Source: Prevotella sp. E13-27 (GTDB lineage: Bacteria; Bacteroidota; Bacteroidia; Bacteroidales; Bacteroidaceae). From it: DNA of 64,000 bases. This document shows, piece by piece, positions 25,044 through 33,714 of the stretch (positions are counted from its first letter, which is position 1; each line of letters opens with the position of its first letter). The position numbers and the translations under genes were made by a program. A model generated the notes under the pieces. It was not told the DNA's origin. It saw only the letters and a program-made list of their open reading frames with translations, and ran no database searches. The stretch is taken from positions 310,001-374,000 of the forward strand of contig NZ_JALPSC010000001.1 in NCBI RefSeq assembly GCF_023217965.1. Reading direction: 5' to 3'.

Positions 25044-26231
25044 TTATTTTACTACTTCCCCTTTACCGTTCACAATCACCTTGTCGTAATCAGTTAAGGC
25101 ACAAAGGTACATGTCATAGCCTATTGCCTCAATATCCTTATACAGAGGCATCGTCACTTTTTGGCCATCAGCCGTCATCAGTCCCTCATAGCCATCACCA
25201 GCCGTGTATGCTCGCAGACGAGCTGTTGCCTGCAGGTGGTAAGAAGACATCTCCACCATGTTATTGTCGTTGTCGCCATATTCTGCTGGCTCATATCTCA
25301 TCTCTTCCTTCTCATACTCCAACATGCGTACGTCAGTAATGCAGAAGTCGTTCATCAGATCTCCTTGCAGCGTGTACATCCGCAGGGTGTGGTCAGGCAT
25401 CGTCACGTTGATTGTGCCTTCATAAATCATCAGCGAGCACTCCATTAGTGGGAGCACATACTTCAAGTCCCTGTTGAGCACAGCCATCTCCCTACCCTTC
25501 TGCACGCGCCAAAGATTATATTCGGCATCGCGTTCAATCTCTTTAAACACCGTTGAGAGCACAATCTGTCCCTTTCTGTCCATCAGTCCATAGTGTTCCC
25601 CATCTTTCGCTTTTATCACACAATAGCCCCAATGGAACACGTAGTCTGACAGTCCAGGCACATACTTCATCCCACTGTCAATGACCACCTTTCCTGTGGT
25701 ATCGATAAACTTCATGTAGCCACCAATATCCACACACGCCAGTCCTTCGGAGAATACACAGGCATGGTCATACTTCGGCTCAATCACCTGCTCGCCCGTG
25801 AACTTATTGAAATACCCCTGTTTCTTCCCATTGCTGAAGCACACCAGCGTGTCCTTGTCTCCTGGCTCAGTGATACACTGTATATCCTTCACCGTCTTCT
25901 TACCCTTCAGCGTGTTATACACATAGCCCTCGCCACTGCACGCCTCATGGTAGTACACATGCTCGCTGATGTAGTTCGCATAGCAGCATGACGGATCATA
26001 GCAATGCGCCTCCTTGTAGTACTCCTCATAATAGTACTCAACGGCTTCTGTTACCATCATTACCGCCCTTATCGCCATAATGACAGCCACACTTATAGCG
26101 AATAGTCCCCATACGCACTTGGCAAACTTGCCGTCTCTCTTGTAACCGAACAGCCCAAAGAACCATCCGAATGCCTGACACAGGCCTCTCCACATCACCG
26201 CGAAGAAAATTTTTGCTGAAACCTTTTTCAT
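25044..26231 (-). CDS. WG-repeat membrane protein (paralogue 1)
   Basis: 395 residues. The N-terminus (1-42, AKIFFAVMWRGLCQAFGWFF and GLFGYKRDGKFAKCVWGLFA) is shared almost base for base with the gene at 30858, followed by one transmembrane helix (about 45-62). The outside region has WG-type repeats (GKKQGYFNKFTGEQVIEPKY, GGYMKFIDTTGKVVI, EHYGLMDRKGQIVL) and Cys pairs near 77-83. WG repeats form beta-sheet sensor or scaffold modules, but the ligand is unknown. It is probably its own transcription unit. Confidence 0.8.
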   Translation of the reverse strand: MKKVSAKIFFAVMWRGLCQAFGWFFGLFGYKRDGKFAKCVWGLFAISVAVIMAIRAVMMVTEAVEYYYEEYYKEAHCYDPSCCYANYISEHVYYHEACSGEGYVYNTLKGKKTVKDIQCITEPGDKDTLVCFSNGKKQGYFNKFTGEQVIEPKYDHACVFSEGLACVDIGGYMKFIDTTGKVVIDSGMKYVPGLSDYVFHWGYCVIKAKDGEHYGLMDRKGQIVLSTVFKEIERDAEYNLWRVQKGREMAVLNRDLKYVLPLMECSLMIYEGTINVTMPDHTLRMYTLQGDLMNDFCITDVRMLEYEKEEMRYEPAEYGDNDNNMVEMSSYHLQATARLRAYTAGDGYEGLMTADGQKVTMPLYKDIEAIGYDMYLCALTDYDKVIVNGKGEVVK

Positions 26232-26326
26232 TTTTATATCGTTTATAATTTAGACAAATACATATATTCTTATGTCTGTTTATCTGTATATGATTAAAGA
26301 GTAAGACAAGTAACCATTTTCTATCA

Positions 26327-26372
26327 ATAAAAAAAGAATGCCCCCCAAAAATTATTTTGGAGAGGCATCTTA
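26327..26372 (-). terminator. Rho-independent terminator of the lipoprotein gene at 26396
   Basis: On the minus strand an ATGCC...GGCAT stem with an AAAA/TTTT upper part and some G-T pairs is followed by TCTTTTTTTATTG. It sits 24 bases beyond the stop of the 26396-27451 gene. Confidence 0.8.
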
Positions 26373-26395
26373 ATCTGTTATATGTAAAGACTTCG

Positions 26396-27451
26396 CTATT
26401 CGTCGTTTGGACTTTCTTTTTCTTCTTTCAGAACGATTATGCAGCCCTTTCTTACTAAAAGGAACTCATGATGTTCATATATTCCTTCTGATATAGGTTT
26501 GTCTTCACTATAGCATACCACATAGTCATATCCGTCATTGGTAAACCTATAAGTATTATTTTCTTTATCATAGATTCCGCCCTGTATCACAATGTCTGGC
26601 TGTCTTGACATATCATGAGTAGATTTCCATGATGCATACCTAAGAGTCCCTTTTTCATCTATCTGGTCAACACGTACAAGGTAGTTCTTTGTACGGAAGT
26701 AGCAGGCAAGCCTGTAATAGTTTACCAAAGACTTATGCAACCCCTTATGTGCCGATTCTCCTTTGTCAACGAACCCCTTTCCATTGAAATGATAAACTCT
26801 ATACCTGTCACTGATGATAGGTATGGTTTCGTCAACGAACACGGTTTGGGGAATATACAGATTTTTATCTTTGACATCATACTCAAACAGCCAACCCCAT
26901 CCTTCCCCATTAGTAGAATAGTACCAGTCCGAGATACGATAATTGATTTCCAATCCACATTCGTCAAGATCATCTCCTGCATCATATACACTGACATTCT
27001 TCAATGTATCGTGGTCAATCATGAATGCATCCATCCACATATAGCCGTCATTACTCGAAGCTCGATAACTTCTGGTGGTGATGTAATATATTGAACCATC
27101 ATCTTTCTTGATAGAATGTACTGCTGACACCCAAGCTGGCTCACCTTCTCTAACACAGAAATCCTCAGTTACTGTCATACCTCCCTTGGCTCGGAACTCA
27201 CAAACGACTGCATAAACTGGGCATGTGCCACCCCTTCCTGTGTCCCAACTGTAGAACTTCATGGCTCCATCCTCTGAAACACAAGTGAACACATCATCCT
27301 TATCTACAGTAATAGAGTCCAAGGATACACACAAAGAGTCTCCGTGCTCCGTTGCCATTTCCATTATTGGAGAAGCATTCTTATCCTTATTCTGGCATGA
27401 GCAGAACAATGTTAACAACATCAACGGCAATAGTTTTAACGTTCGCATCAT
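26396..27451 (-). CDS. Hypothetical lipoprotein
   Basis: 351 residues with a lipoprotein signal (MRTLKLLPLMLLTLFCSCQ; Cys after FCS). The mature part is rich in Tyr, Trp and Asp with alternating strands (VYHFNGKGFVDKGE, YRFTNDGYDYVVCYSED), suggesting a beta-propeller or beta-rich envelope protein. No family was recognised. The first or second Met may be the start. It is followed by a strong terminator and stands alone between the ADP-ribosylglycohydrolase cluster and a WG-repeat gene. Confidence 0.75.
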   Translation of the reverse strand: MMRTLKLLPLMLLTLFCSCQNKDKNASPIMEMATEHGDSLCVSLDSITVDKDDVFTCVSEDGAMKFYSWDTGRGGTCPVYAVVCEFRAKGGMTVTEDFCVREGEPAWVSAVHSIKKDDGSIYYITTRSYRASSNDGYMWMDAFMIDHDTLKNVSVYDAGDDLDECGLEINYRISDWYYSTNGEGWGWLFEYDVKDKNLYIPQTVFVDETIPIISDRYRVYHFNGKGFVDKGESAHKGLHKSLVNYYRLACYFRTKNYLVRVDQIDEKGTLRYASWKSTHDMSRQPDIVIQGGIYDKENNTYRFTNDGYDYVVCYSEDKPISEGIYEHHEFLLVRKGCIIVLKEEKESPNDE

Positions 27452-27667
27452 GTTATTCGTATTTTAAAAAATACTAAAAATGGGGCTTCATATTCCTAAT
27501 TCTTGTTAGATATTATCTCTTATTCTCTTTGTTTTTACCATATATACTGAAGTGTACGGAATGCTTCTTGCTCATGGTTTCTGCATCTTTAAGGACGACT
27601 TCCCTTGATGGATAGACGACTTCTTCTTTTTTGTCCATTCCCAAATTCTATCGATTTATATGGACGT

Positions 27668-27741
27668 TCACTCGAATTGTTTCTCGCGTACGAACTTAGT
27701 AATGAAGTCACGCTGTTCTGCAGTATCCGGAGCCTCCCTTT
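27668..27741 (-). other. Out-of-frame coding tail of the ADP-ribosylglycohydrolase/phosphatase gene
   Basis: In another minus frame the sequence after about 27765 reads ACPKSLKREAPDTAEQRDFI, then TKFVREKQFE and a stop at 27668. That is the kind of C-terminal helix found in bacterial dual-specificity phosphatases. It shows that the upstream gene once extended to here and suffered a one-base frameshift, or that a base is wrong in the assembly. Confidence 0.7.
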
Positions 27742-28974
27742 TCAAAGACTTGGGACAAGCCAAAACAGATGTTCCAGTTTTGATATCGCCTCATCAGAAC
27801 TTATCTTATACAGTTCTCCCAGAAGACACCCTACAATGACTCCTGTGCGTCCAACACCTCCCCAACAATGAATATACACCTTTGCTTCAGAATTATTGCT
27901 GACTATCATGATGATGCGCTTCACCAGTTTACGAACATCGTCCATGCTCTTTGGCACAGAAACATCCTTAATTGGAAATCTCTGGTAGGATGCACCGTTA
28001 TATAGCATGTCTTCATACGGTGCAAGTTCACCTTCCTCTGTCAAATCCACAAAATGGGTGATTCCAAAAGACTCAAACTGATGCAGTTTTATTACACTAC
28101 TTTCTATATCCTTATTCCTAGGATATTCCCCTGCATATATCTGACTAGTTACCTGATAACTATTATCGATTGGCCTGCGGTTTCGGATTCTTTTCTCAAA
28201 ATTCTCCATAGCACAACGAAGATCTGCAGGAAGATAGTGTTCAAAACGCTTAGCAAGAATGTCATCATCTTGGCTGTTCTTGGCTGCATAGATGGAACAT
28301 GCTATCGCAGCTATTGTATCAGAGTCACCTCCAATAGAGACTGCATTACGGACACAATCCTCCAAGGAGTTACTTTCGAGAAAAGCGATGATAGCTTCTG
28401 GCACGCTACCCTGACGACTAACATCAAACTTATATTCTGGGCGAATCTCATCATGCGTCCTTTCCAATTTGTAGCCATACTTTCGGGGAATTGAGTCCCT
28501 GATTTCTCTTTTTGCCTCGTCAACATCTGCTGCTTCTCTACAGATATAAACACATTCTGCAACAGCCAAGGCACCATTTACTCCCTCCGGGTGATTATGG
28601 GTGACGATTGCCGTAGTCCTCACTAACTCCAATGCTTCCTCCAAGGAATTGGCATAGAGGGCTACGGGACTTACACGCATGGCAGAACCATTTCCCCAAC
28701 TGTTGTATGGCTGGGGATCCTTTGATTGTAGCCATTCCCGGAACCTGCCACCATAGCCCGCTTTAAAATGCCCCCTACCTAATTTCTGCATACACTTTAT
28801 CAGATGGCTCTTGCTGTGCGAAGGGTCTTCAAGAAGCCACTTCGCCACAGCAAGGGTCATCACGCTGTCATCGGTATAACGAGTGTCAGGCCTCTCTAAA
28901 GGGAAGTCCTTTGTCTTGACATTATTTCTTTCGTAGGCACTGCCTACAATATCTCCAAATACAGCTCCTATCAT
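27742..28974 (-). CDS. ADP-ribosylglycohydrolase fused to a dual-specificity phosphatase (C-terminally frameshifted)
   Basis: 410 residues. Residues 1-260 are an ADP-ribosylglycohydrolase of the DraG/ARH fold: Mg2+ ligands in YTDDS (33-37) and GGDSDT (215-220), plus GNGSAMR. Residues 270-395 are a tyrosine/dual-specificity phosphatase: general-acid candidate Asp337 and the loop HCWGGVGRTG with Cys370 and Arg376. The C-terminus changes frame near residue 404, losing about 30 residues of the last helix; both active sites remain. It would remove ADP-ribose and dephosphorylate some substrate. Last gene of a cluster with two further ARH sequences and a second phosphatase. Confidence 0.88.
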   Translation of the reverse strand: MIGAVFGDIVGSAYERNNVKTKDFPLERPDTRYTDDSVMTLAVAKWLLEDPSHSKSHLIKCMQKLGRGHFKAGYGGRFREWLQSKDPQPYNSWGNGSAMRVSPVALYANSLEEALELVRTTAIVTHNHPEGVNGALAVAECVYICREAADVDEAKREIRDSIPRKYGYKLERTHDEIRPEYKFDVSRQGSVPEAIIAFLESNSLEDCVRNAVSIGGDSDTIAAIACSIYAAKNSQDDDILAKRFEHYLPADLRCAMENFEKRIRNRRPIDNSYQVTSQIYAGEYPRNKDIESSVIKLHQFESFGITHFVDLTEEGELAPYEDMLYNGASYQRFPIKDVSVPKSMDDVRKLVKRIIMIVSNNSEAKVYIHCWGGVGRTGVIVGCLLGELYKISSDEAISKLEHLFWLVPSL

Positions 28975-29014
28975 TTTATTACTCCTTCATCGTTTACAAT
29001 AATACATATTATCC

Positions 29015-29944
29015 TTACTGGATTATCGACAAAAGTTTTTCGAATTCCCTCTTCAGGTCCTTATAGTTATTAAGTCCCTCAGTATATTCAGTAGGAATTG
29101 TGTCATATCCGAATCTTGCACCAAGAATTGCTCCAGCCGGGGCACCATTGGTATCTGCGTCACCTCCTTCGTTGACAATAGCAACCAAACCATTCGTAAA
29201 GTCCGTTGGATGCCATAATGCCCATAACGCTGCCGAAAGGGTTTTCAACGTATATCCTGTCTTGCCCCGTTCATCAAGTCGCAGAACACTAATATCAGGA
29301 TTGGCGGCAAGCCTAACGTACTCTTCAATACTCTCATCGTACTTCTTTCCCATCTGCACGACTTCTTCCACACTCATTACATAATCATTATAGACAAGAT
29401 TATGGATGACTAAAGAAACGATAACACAAGACCCGACACAGCGAGGGTCATAATGTGTCAGTCTGCATACATCTGCTGCCATTTCTTCCACATTGCCTTT
29501 CAGAACTCCCATTACAGATGTCCTCATTACTCCACCATTGCCTGCTAGACTCTTACCAGATTTCTCCCAAACAGATCTTGAAACCTCAAGAGGATCTGTC
29601 CTATAAAGTGGATTCCTCAGAACCGATGCCGTTTGTATACCTACATCAGCTGGACCATATTCAAGCCAACGTCGAAAGAACTGAGCAATGTCCATCAAGT
29701 CGAAATGACCCTCCTTGTTCAAAGACCACACAATGCATTCCATCATCTCGGTATCGTCTGTATAATCTCCTGGATGGATTTTACGCATAATGCTATACTT
29801 GATATCACTATAATGGCGAAGGCCATTGGGATATTTGGAAGCAACACCTTTATTATCAAGAAACTCTGCACCCATTCCCAACGCATCGCCGACTGCCTGG
29901 CCAAACAATGCACCGAACACTTTATCTTTTGTTCTATCATCCAT
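29015..29944 (-). CDS. ADP-ribosylglycohydrolase family protein
   Basis: 309 residues, normal for the DraG/ARH family. The metal-binding signatures are complete: YTDDTEM (61-67) and the late GGDADTNGAPAGAILGA, with GNGGVMRTS in the middle. It begins GALFGQAVGDALGMGAEF, the usual N-terminal helix. It should hydrolyse ADP-ribose from protein or small-molecule acceptors; the substrate is unknown. It lies 12 bases from a decayed ARH and 40 upstream of the ARH-phosphatase fusion. Confidence 0.92.
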   Translation of the reverse strand: MDDRTKDKVFGALFGQAVGDALGMGAEFLDNKGVASKYPNGLRHYSDIKYSIMRKIHPGDYTDDTEMMECIVWSLNKEGHFDLMDIAQFFRRWLEYGPADVGIQTASVLRNPLYRTDPLEVSRSVWEKSGKSLAGNGGVMRTSVMGVLKGNVEEMAADVCRLTHYDPRCVGSCVIVSLVIHNLVYNDYVMSVEEVVQMGKKYDESIEEYVRLAANPDISVLRLDERGKTGYTLKTLSAALWALWHPTDFTNGLVAIVNEGGDADTNGAPAGAILGARFGYDTIPTEYTEGLNNYKDLKREFEKLLSIIQ

Positions 29945-29956
29945 AATTTTATCTAT

Positions 29957-30152
29957 TTACATTTTAGTTACTTCTCCACGATAAATATCATCTGACATGT
30001 GGAGAATGACATCGTGGAGTTCCAAATCATCCTTGAATTTCTTGAGACTGGATTCCTTCAAAGGAGTCGATAAACTCTACTGGATACCCCAACGCATCAC
30101 CAATGGCACCGCCAATGAATGAACCTCTGATTCTATCTTGTAATGTATTCAT
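29957..30152 (-). pseudogene. Remnant of a third ADP-ribosylglycohydrolase
   Basis: An ATG at 30152 overlaps the phosphatase stop by one base (TAATG). It opens MNTLQDRIRGSFIGGAIGDA then LGYPVEFID, a typical ARH start, and stops at 30027 after 41 codons. In another frame the sequence continues KKFKDDLELHDVILHMSDDI, ending at 29957, which resembles an ARH C-terminus. The middle of about 240 codons, with all metal ligands, is deleted. Confidence 0.8.
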
Positions 30153-30712
30153 TATTCCTTACTTAATTCGTTAATCACTTTCTTTCGTTCCTTAAACACT
30201 TCTATCGACATAGGAGCTTTGCCTTCAGTTTCTGCCTTGTACTGGTAAAAAGCATTGAGCACGCGCATAATCTTATTAGTGTCATGACCATCTTCATGCC
30301 TATACCCCCTAATGGGAGGAGGTTCTATTCCCTTGTCAGCGGCATAGAACACCCAATAGGTGCAGAGGGCGATGTCTGTTCGATGAAGTCCCATGGCACA
30401 AGCAATATAAAAGTCGCCCTTGTCTATCTGTTCACAGAACTGAGGAAAGAGTTCCACCATCTGTGCTATCGTTCGAGCATGATTATCTAAAGGATAGTGA
30501 AAATATTCCAATCCGTGATACTGGCATAAATAGGGAAGCTTATCAGACTTATCCATTTCGCGGAGATCTATGATTGTCTTAACTCCCGCTTCCTTTATAG
30601 CCGGCCAAGCGTATGCCTGATGTCTCGATGACATTGTTCTGCCACGAACACCACCATAGACTGGTGCAATGTCAGGTATTTGGGTTCGCATAATGCGTTC
30701 TATGTTAATCAT
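30152..30712 (-). CDS. Tyrosine/dual-specificity phosphatase-like protein
   Basis: 186 residues from the ATG at 30712, chosen because AAGGAGGT lies 6-13 bases upstream; a longer reading from 30820 is less likely. The active-site loop is ACAMGLHRTD with Cys105 and Arg111, the CX5R phosphatase signature, preceded by Ala where His is usual. Upstream are GGVRG, a TIIDLRE strand and HYPLDNH, which could supply the general acid. It heads the cluster phosphatase > ARH remnant > ARH > ARH-phosphatase fusion, with start/stop overlap to the remnant. The target could be protein, RNA or a nucleotide. Confidence 0.8.
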   Translation of the reverse strand: MINIERIMRTQIPDIAPVYGGVRGRTMSSRHQAYAWPAIKEAGVKTIIDLREMDKSDKLPYLCQYHGLEYFHYPLDNHARTIAQMVELFPQFCEQIDKGDFYIACAMGLHRTDIALCTYWVFYAADKGIEPPPIRGYRHEDGHDTNKIMRVLNAFYQYKAETEGKAPMSIEVFKERKKVINELSKE

Positions 30713-30717
30713 CTTAC

Positions 30718-30725
30718 CGACCTCC
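30718..30725 (-). promoter_or_regulatory. Strong Shine-Dalgarno sequence of the phosphatase gene
   Basis: On the minus strand AAGGAGGT lies just before the ATG at 30712. Such a full Shine-Dalgarno match is unusual in Bacteroidetes, which mostly do without, and it decides the start codon. Confidence 0.6.
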
Positions 30726-30857
30726 TTTATTTTCTTTCGTGTATATATCTGATTACGTATTTCTTGTGTAAAAGTATAGTTTTTATTTCTAATCGCCAAA
30801 TTTCCTTGCGCATATTTCACGAAAGAGCATTATTTTTCAAATCTTCTTCATTGATCA

Positions 30858-32054
30858 CTATTTTACAACTTCCCCTTTACCATTCACAATAACCTTATCC
30901 CCATTCTTTGTAGAGCAGAGGTACAGGTCATGGTCAAGAGCTTGTATATCCCAATACAGAGGCATCGTCACCTTATGACCGTCTGCTGTCATCAGTCCTT
31001 CGAAGCCATCACCAGCAATGTATGCTCTGAGGCGTGCTGTTGCTTTAGGGTGATAGAACTCTGCCATTATTTCTACAACCTCTTTGCCTACCTCATTCAC
31101 AGATTTCTTTCGACAAACCATCTCCTCTTCCTCATATTCCAACATGCGAACACTGCTAATGTAGAAGTCGTTAATGAGCGTTCCCTGCATGTCGTAATTG
31201 CGTATGCTATGATCCAACATTGTAACGTTGATGATACTGTCAGATATATACATAGAACTACATTCCATAAGCGGAACAATTGGCTTCAACTCATTATCCA
31301 GCACTCCATATTCCTCACCTTTCCGAACAAGCCAATACTTAAAGTCATTGGATGGGTAAATATAGCTGTATTCCATTGGAAGCAAAATATTACCTGAAGC
31401 ATTCATCAATCCGCACTTTTCGCCGTCGTCCGTATCTACTACACAGTACCCGCCATGGAACACATACCCTTCCATATTGGGGATGTAAGGCATATTCTTG
31501 TCAATAACCACTTTGCCTGTTGCATCAATGAACTTAATTTGACCTCCATCATCTACTCTGGCAAGACCATCTGAGAATATCCAGGCATGGTCATATTTCG
31601 GTGCGACTACCACCTTACCTGTATTCTTGCTGAAATATCCTCGTTTCTTGCCATTGCTAAAGCAGATAAGAGAGTCTTTACCTGTCGGTTTGGCAATCCA
31701 CGCTATGTGCTTTATTAGTTTCTCGCCTGTACGTTTGTTGTAGATATACCCCTTACCATCCTCCGTATTATGGAAGTAGATGTCACGATTGACATACTCA
31801 GAGTGATAGCAATATTCATCATCACAATAATGATTCCTGAAATATCGATTATAGGCACCCTCACCAAAGCAACAGAGCAAAGCCAATGCAAACAATGTCA
31901 TGACTATGCTGCAACTTGTTGCGAACAATCCCCACACGCACTTGGCGAACTTGCCGTCTCTCTTGTAACCGAATAGCCCAAAGAACCATCCTAATGCCTG
32001 ACACAGGCCTCTCCACATCACCGCGAAGAAAATTTTTGCTGAAATCTTTTTCAT
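30858..32054 (-). CDS. WG-repeat membrane protein (paralogue 2)
   Basis: 398 residues, the paralogue of 25044-26231. The first 42 residues are almost identical at the base level, then a transmembrane helix (about 45-65) and a Cys/His/Tyr-rich segment lead into WG repeats (GKKRGYFSKNTGKVVVAPKY, GGQIKFIDATGKVVIDK, EKCGLMNASGNILLPMEY, EEYGVLDNELKPIVPL). It starts 3 bases after the stop of the lysozyme gene, so it is the second gene of that operon. Ligand unknown. Confidence 0.8.
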   Translation of the reverse strand: MKKISAKIFFAVMWRGLCQALGWFFGLFGYKRDGKFAKCVWGLFATSCSIVMTLFALALLCCFGEGAYNRYFRNHYCDDEYCYHSEYVNRDIYFHNTEDGKGYIYNKRTGEKLIKHIAWIAKPTGKDSLICFSNGKKRGYFSKNTGKVVVAPKYDHAWIFSDGLARVDDGGQIKFIDATGKVVIDKNMPYIPNMEGYVFHGGYCVVDTDDGEKCGLMNASGNILLPMEYSYIYPSNDFKYWLVRKGEEYGVLDNELKPIVPLMECSSMYISDSIINVTMLDHSIRNYDMQGTLINDFYISSVRMLEYEEEEMVCRKKSVNEVGKEVVEIMAEFYHPKATARLRAYIAGDGFEGLMTADGHKVTMPLYWDIQALDHDLYLCSTKNGDKVIVNGKGEVVK

Positions 32055-32057
32055 AAT

Positions 32058-32861
32058 CTATTTTATACCTTTTTCTTCAATATACTTTTCCAACTCTTGT
32101 TTTGAACCCATAAACATATCTAAGTCCACAGAATTATCAATCACGCCCCATACATGTCCTTCTTGGCTGAACTGCCAAAACTTGCAGTTGGGCATTTCCG
32201 GTTTCCCAAAGTTTTTCCCAATGGGGAGAGCCAGCCATAAATCACGCGTTCTCATTATAGAGTCCTTCACTATCCGTGTGTTATAGATATGCGTGGTAGT
32301 ATATATCATGGCTTTCACCCCACACTCCTTTTCTACGATATCGAGCCATTCCTTTGCTGCTGTTATCTCTGCAGATGAGTCAATCTCTACGTCAAGCACT
32401 GGTGGCAAGTCTCCAGATTCTAATCTAGCATGCGTAAGGAACTGTTCAGCCTGTGCTTTCCCAGATACAGAATCAGTAAGGAAATGGTAAGAGCCGCACG
32501 GGATTCTTAATCGTTTAGCTTCAGAATAATTTCTCTGATAGTTTGGATCTATGTAGCTATCACCTTTTGTAGCACGGATAAACGAGAACTGCGCAGGTCT
32601 CTGTTGGTGCGGAACAGGAATGGATCCATTCACTCTACCTTCCTCATCGCATGGCAATTGCAGGCCATCCCAGTTGACATACCCTTGCCAATAAGAAACA
32701 TCTATTCCATACACCTGTGCATAATCCTTTTCTACCAGAGAGTTCTTCACATCCTTGGCGCTATCACATCGCAATCCGAAGCAATAAGCTGACGCTGCTC
32801 CGATAACCAGTCCACATACCAACATGCAGACATCCTTCAATACATTTTTTCGATTTTTCAT
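32058..32861 (-). CDS. GH25-family lysozyme, membrane-anchored
   Basis: 267 residues. An N-terminal hydrophobic segment (about 11-30) anchors or exports the protein. The glycoside hydrolase 25 domain follows: YGIDVSYWQGYVNW with a catalytic-site Asp, FSFIRATKGDSYID, PCGSYHFLTD, PPVLDVEID with the catalytic Asp/Glu pair, and FWQFSQEGHVWGV near the end. It cleaves the MurNAc-GlcNAc bond of peptidoglycan in the periplasm or in competitors. Cotranscribed with the WG-repeat protein. Confidence 0.9.
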   Translation of the reverse strand: MKNRKNVLKDVCMLVCGLVIGAASAYCFGLRCDSAKDVKNSLVEKDYAQVYGIDVSYWQGYVNWDGLQLPCDEEGRVNGSIPVPHQQRPAQFSFIRATKGDSYIDPNYQRNYSEAKRLRIPCGSYHFLTDSVSGKAQAEQFLTHARLESGDLPPVLDVEIDSSAEITAAKEWLDIVEKECGVKAMIYTTTHIYNTRIVKDSIMRTRDLWLALPIGKNFGKPEMPNCKFWQFSQEGHVWGVIDNSVDLDMFMGSKQELEKYIEEKGIK

Positions 32862-32952
32862 TTTACTTTCGTTATAATGTTAACCTTACGTTTTTTCTGT
32901 TCTTCATATATCAAAGACCGCGTTTTCTCGTAATATCTATCACTACAACAAA

Positions 32953-32990
32953 AATAACCGCAAAACTGCAACAACAGCTTTGCGGTTATT
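32953..32990 (-). terminator. Rho-independent terminator of the second caspase cassette
   Basis: A 12-bp perfect stem (AATAACCGCAAA with TTTGCGGTTATT) around a 14-base loop, followed on the minus strand by TTTTGTTG. It lies about 105 bases beyond the gene at 33097-33714. Confidence 0.85.
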
Positions 32991-33096
32991 CGAACTAACA
33001 AGGACGGTAATAATAGTTCCTCACTAATATTTCATATCTTGCACAATGATGCAATCACTCTTTTTATAATTATCTAATCCTTCATTAAGAAATCAA

Positions 33097-33714
33097 CTAT
33101 TGATCTAATAGTTCAACCAATAATGTTTTAACGCGCCCCTCCCCCATATTATCTTTAACAATTATATCTATTTCAACAATTCGACCTGTTTGGTTTACAA
33201 ACATATCCCGATGAATATAGACGCAATCTTTGTAAGGGGATAAAAATAATTGCTTAGACATCGTTTTATCTTCCTCCATCCATTTTGCCCAATACGAAGC
33301 ATTATCTTCAACATTTTCGATTATAATAGGCAACGAATCATTAAGTAAATATAGATACTGTTTTTCATCTTCCGACCCCTTAGTCCATAATGGAACTTTT
33401 TGCAAAAGTTTTTTCTTCTCATATTTGCATTTTAGTTCCATATAGTCATTTATGGTTAATTCCATAGGATATGCAATTTTACCATAAAAATCAAAATAAG
33501 TTCCTGTCAGGTCATTAATTACACTCATACCGATTTCGTCGGTAGTGCAAATAATTTTCGATTTTTCATTAATTATCATTCCCCTAACAGCTTCTTTTTT
33601 AGAAATCATAATTTTACCTTTTCCCCATAGCCTATGGATACGGTAAGATTTGGCAAAAATGAGAGTCGTGGAAAAAAGTAAGGTGATTGCAAAAACGGTT
33701 AATCTATTTCTCAT
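33097..33714 (-). CDS. Exported protein of unknown function in the caspase/CHASE2 cassette
   Basis: 205 residues with a cleavable signal peptide (MRNRLTVFAITLLFSTTLIF then AKS). The mature protein is basic and beta-rich in its first half and ends in IVEIDIIVKDNMGEGRVKTLL. No family was recognised. Its start overlaps the CHASE2 gene by 11 bases, so it is translated as part of the cassette. In the large operon the gene next to the CHASE2 protein is also a small exported protein (46522-47268), suggesting a functional equivalent without clear sequence similarity. Confidence 0.75.
   Translation of the reverse strand: MRNRLTVFAITLLFSTTLIFAKSYRIHRLWGKGKIMISKKEAVRGMIINEKSKIICTTDEIGMSVINDLTGTYFDFYGKIAYPMELTINDYMELKCKYEKKKLLQKVPLWTKGSEDEKQYLYLLNDSLPIIIENVEDNASYWAKWMEEDKTMSKQLFLSPYKDCVYIHRDMFVNQTGRIVEIDIIVKDNMGEGRVKTLLVELLDQ

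Noticed and set aside
30713..30820. 36-codon N-terminal extension of the phosphatase gene
   Set aside because: A strong Shine-Dalgarno sequence sits directly before the internal ATG at 30712, and the extension has no conserved pattern.
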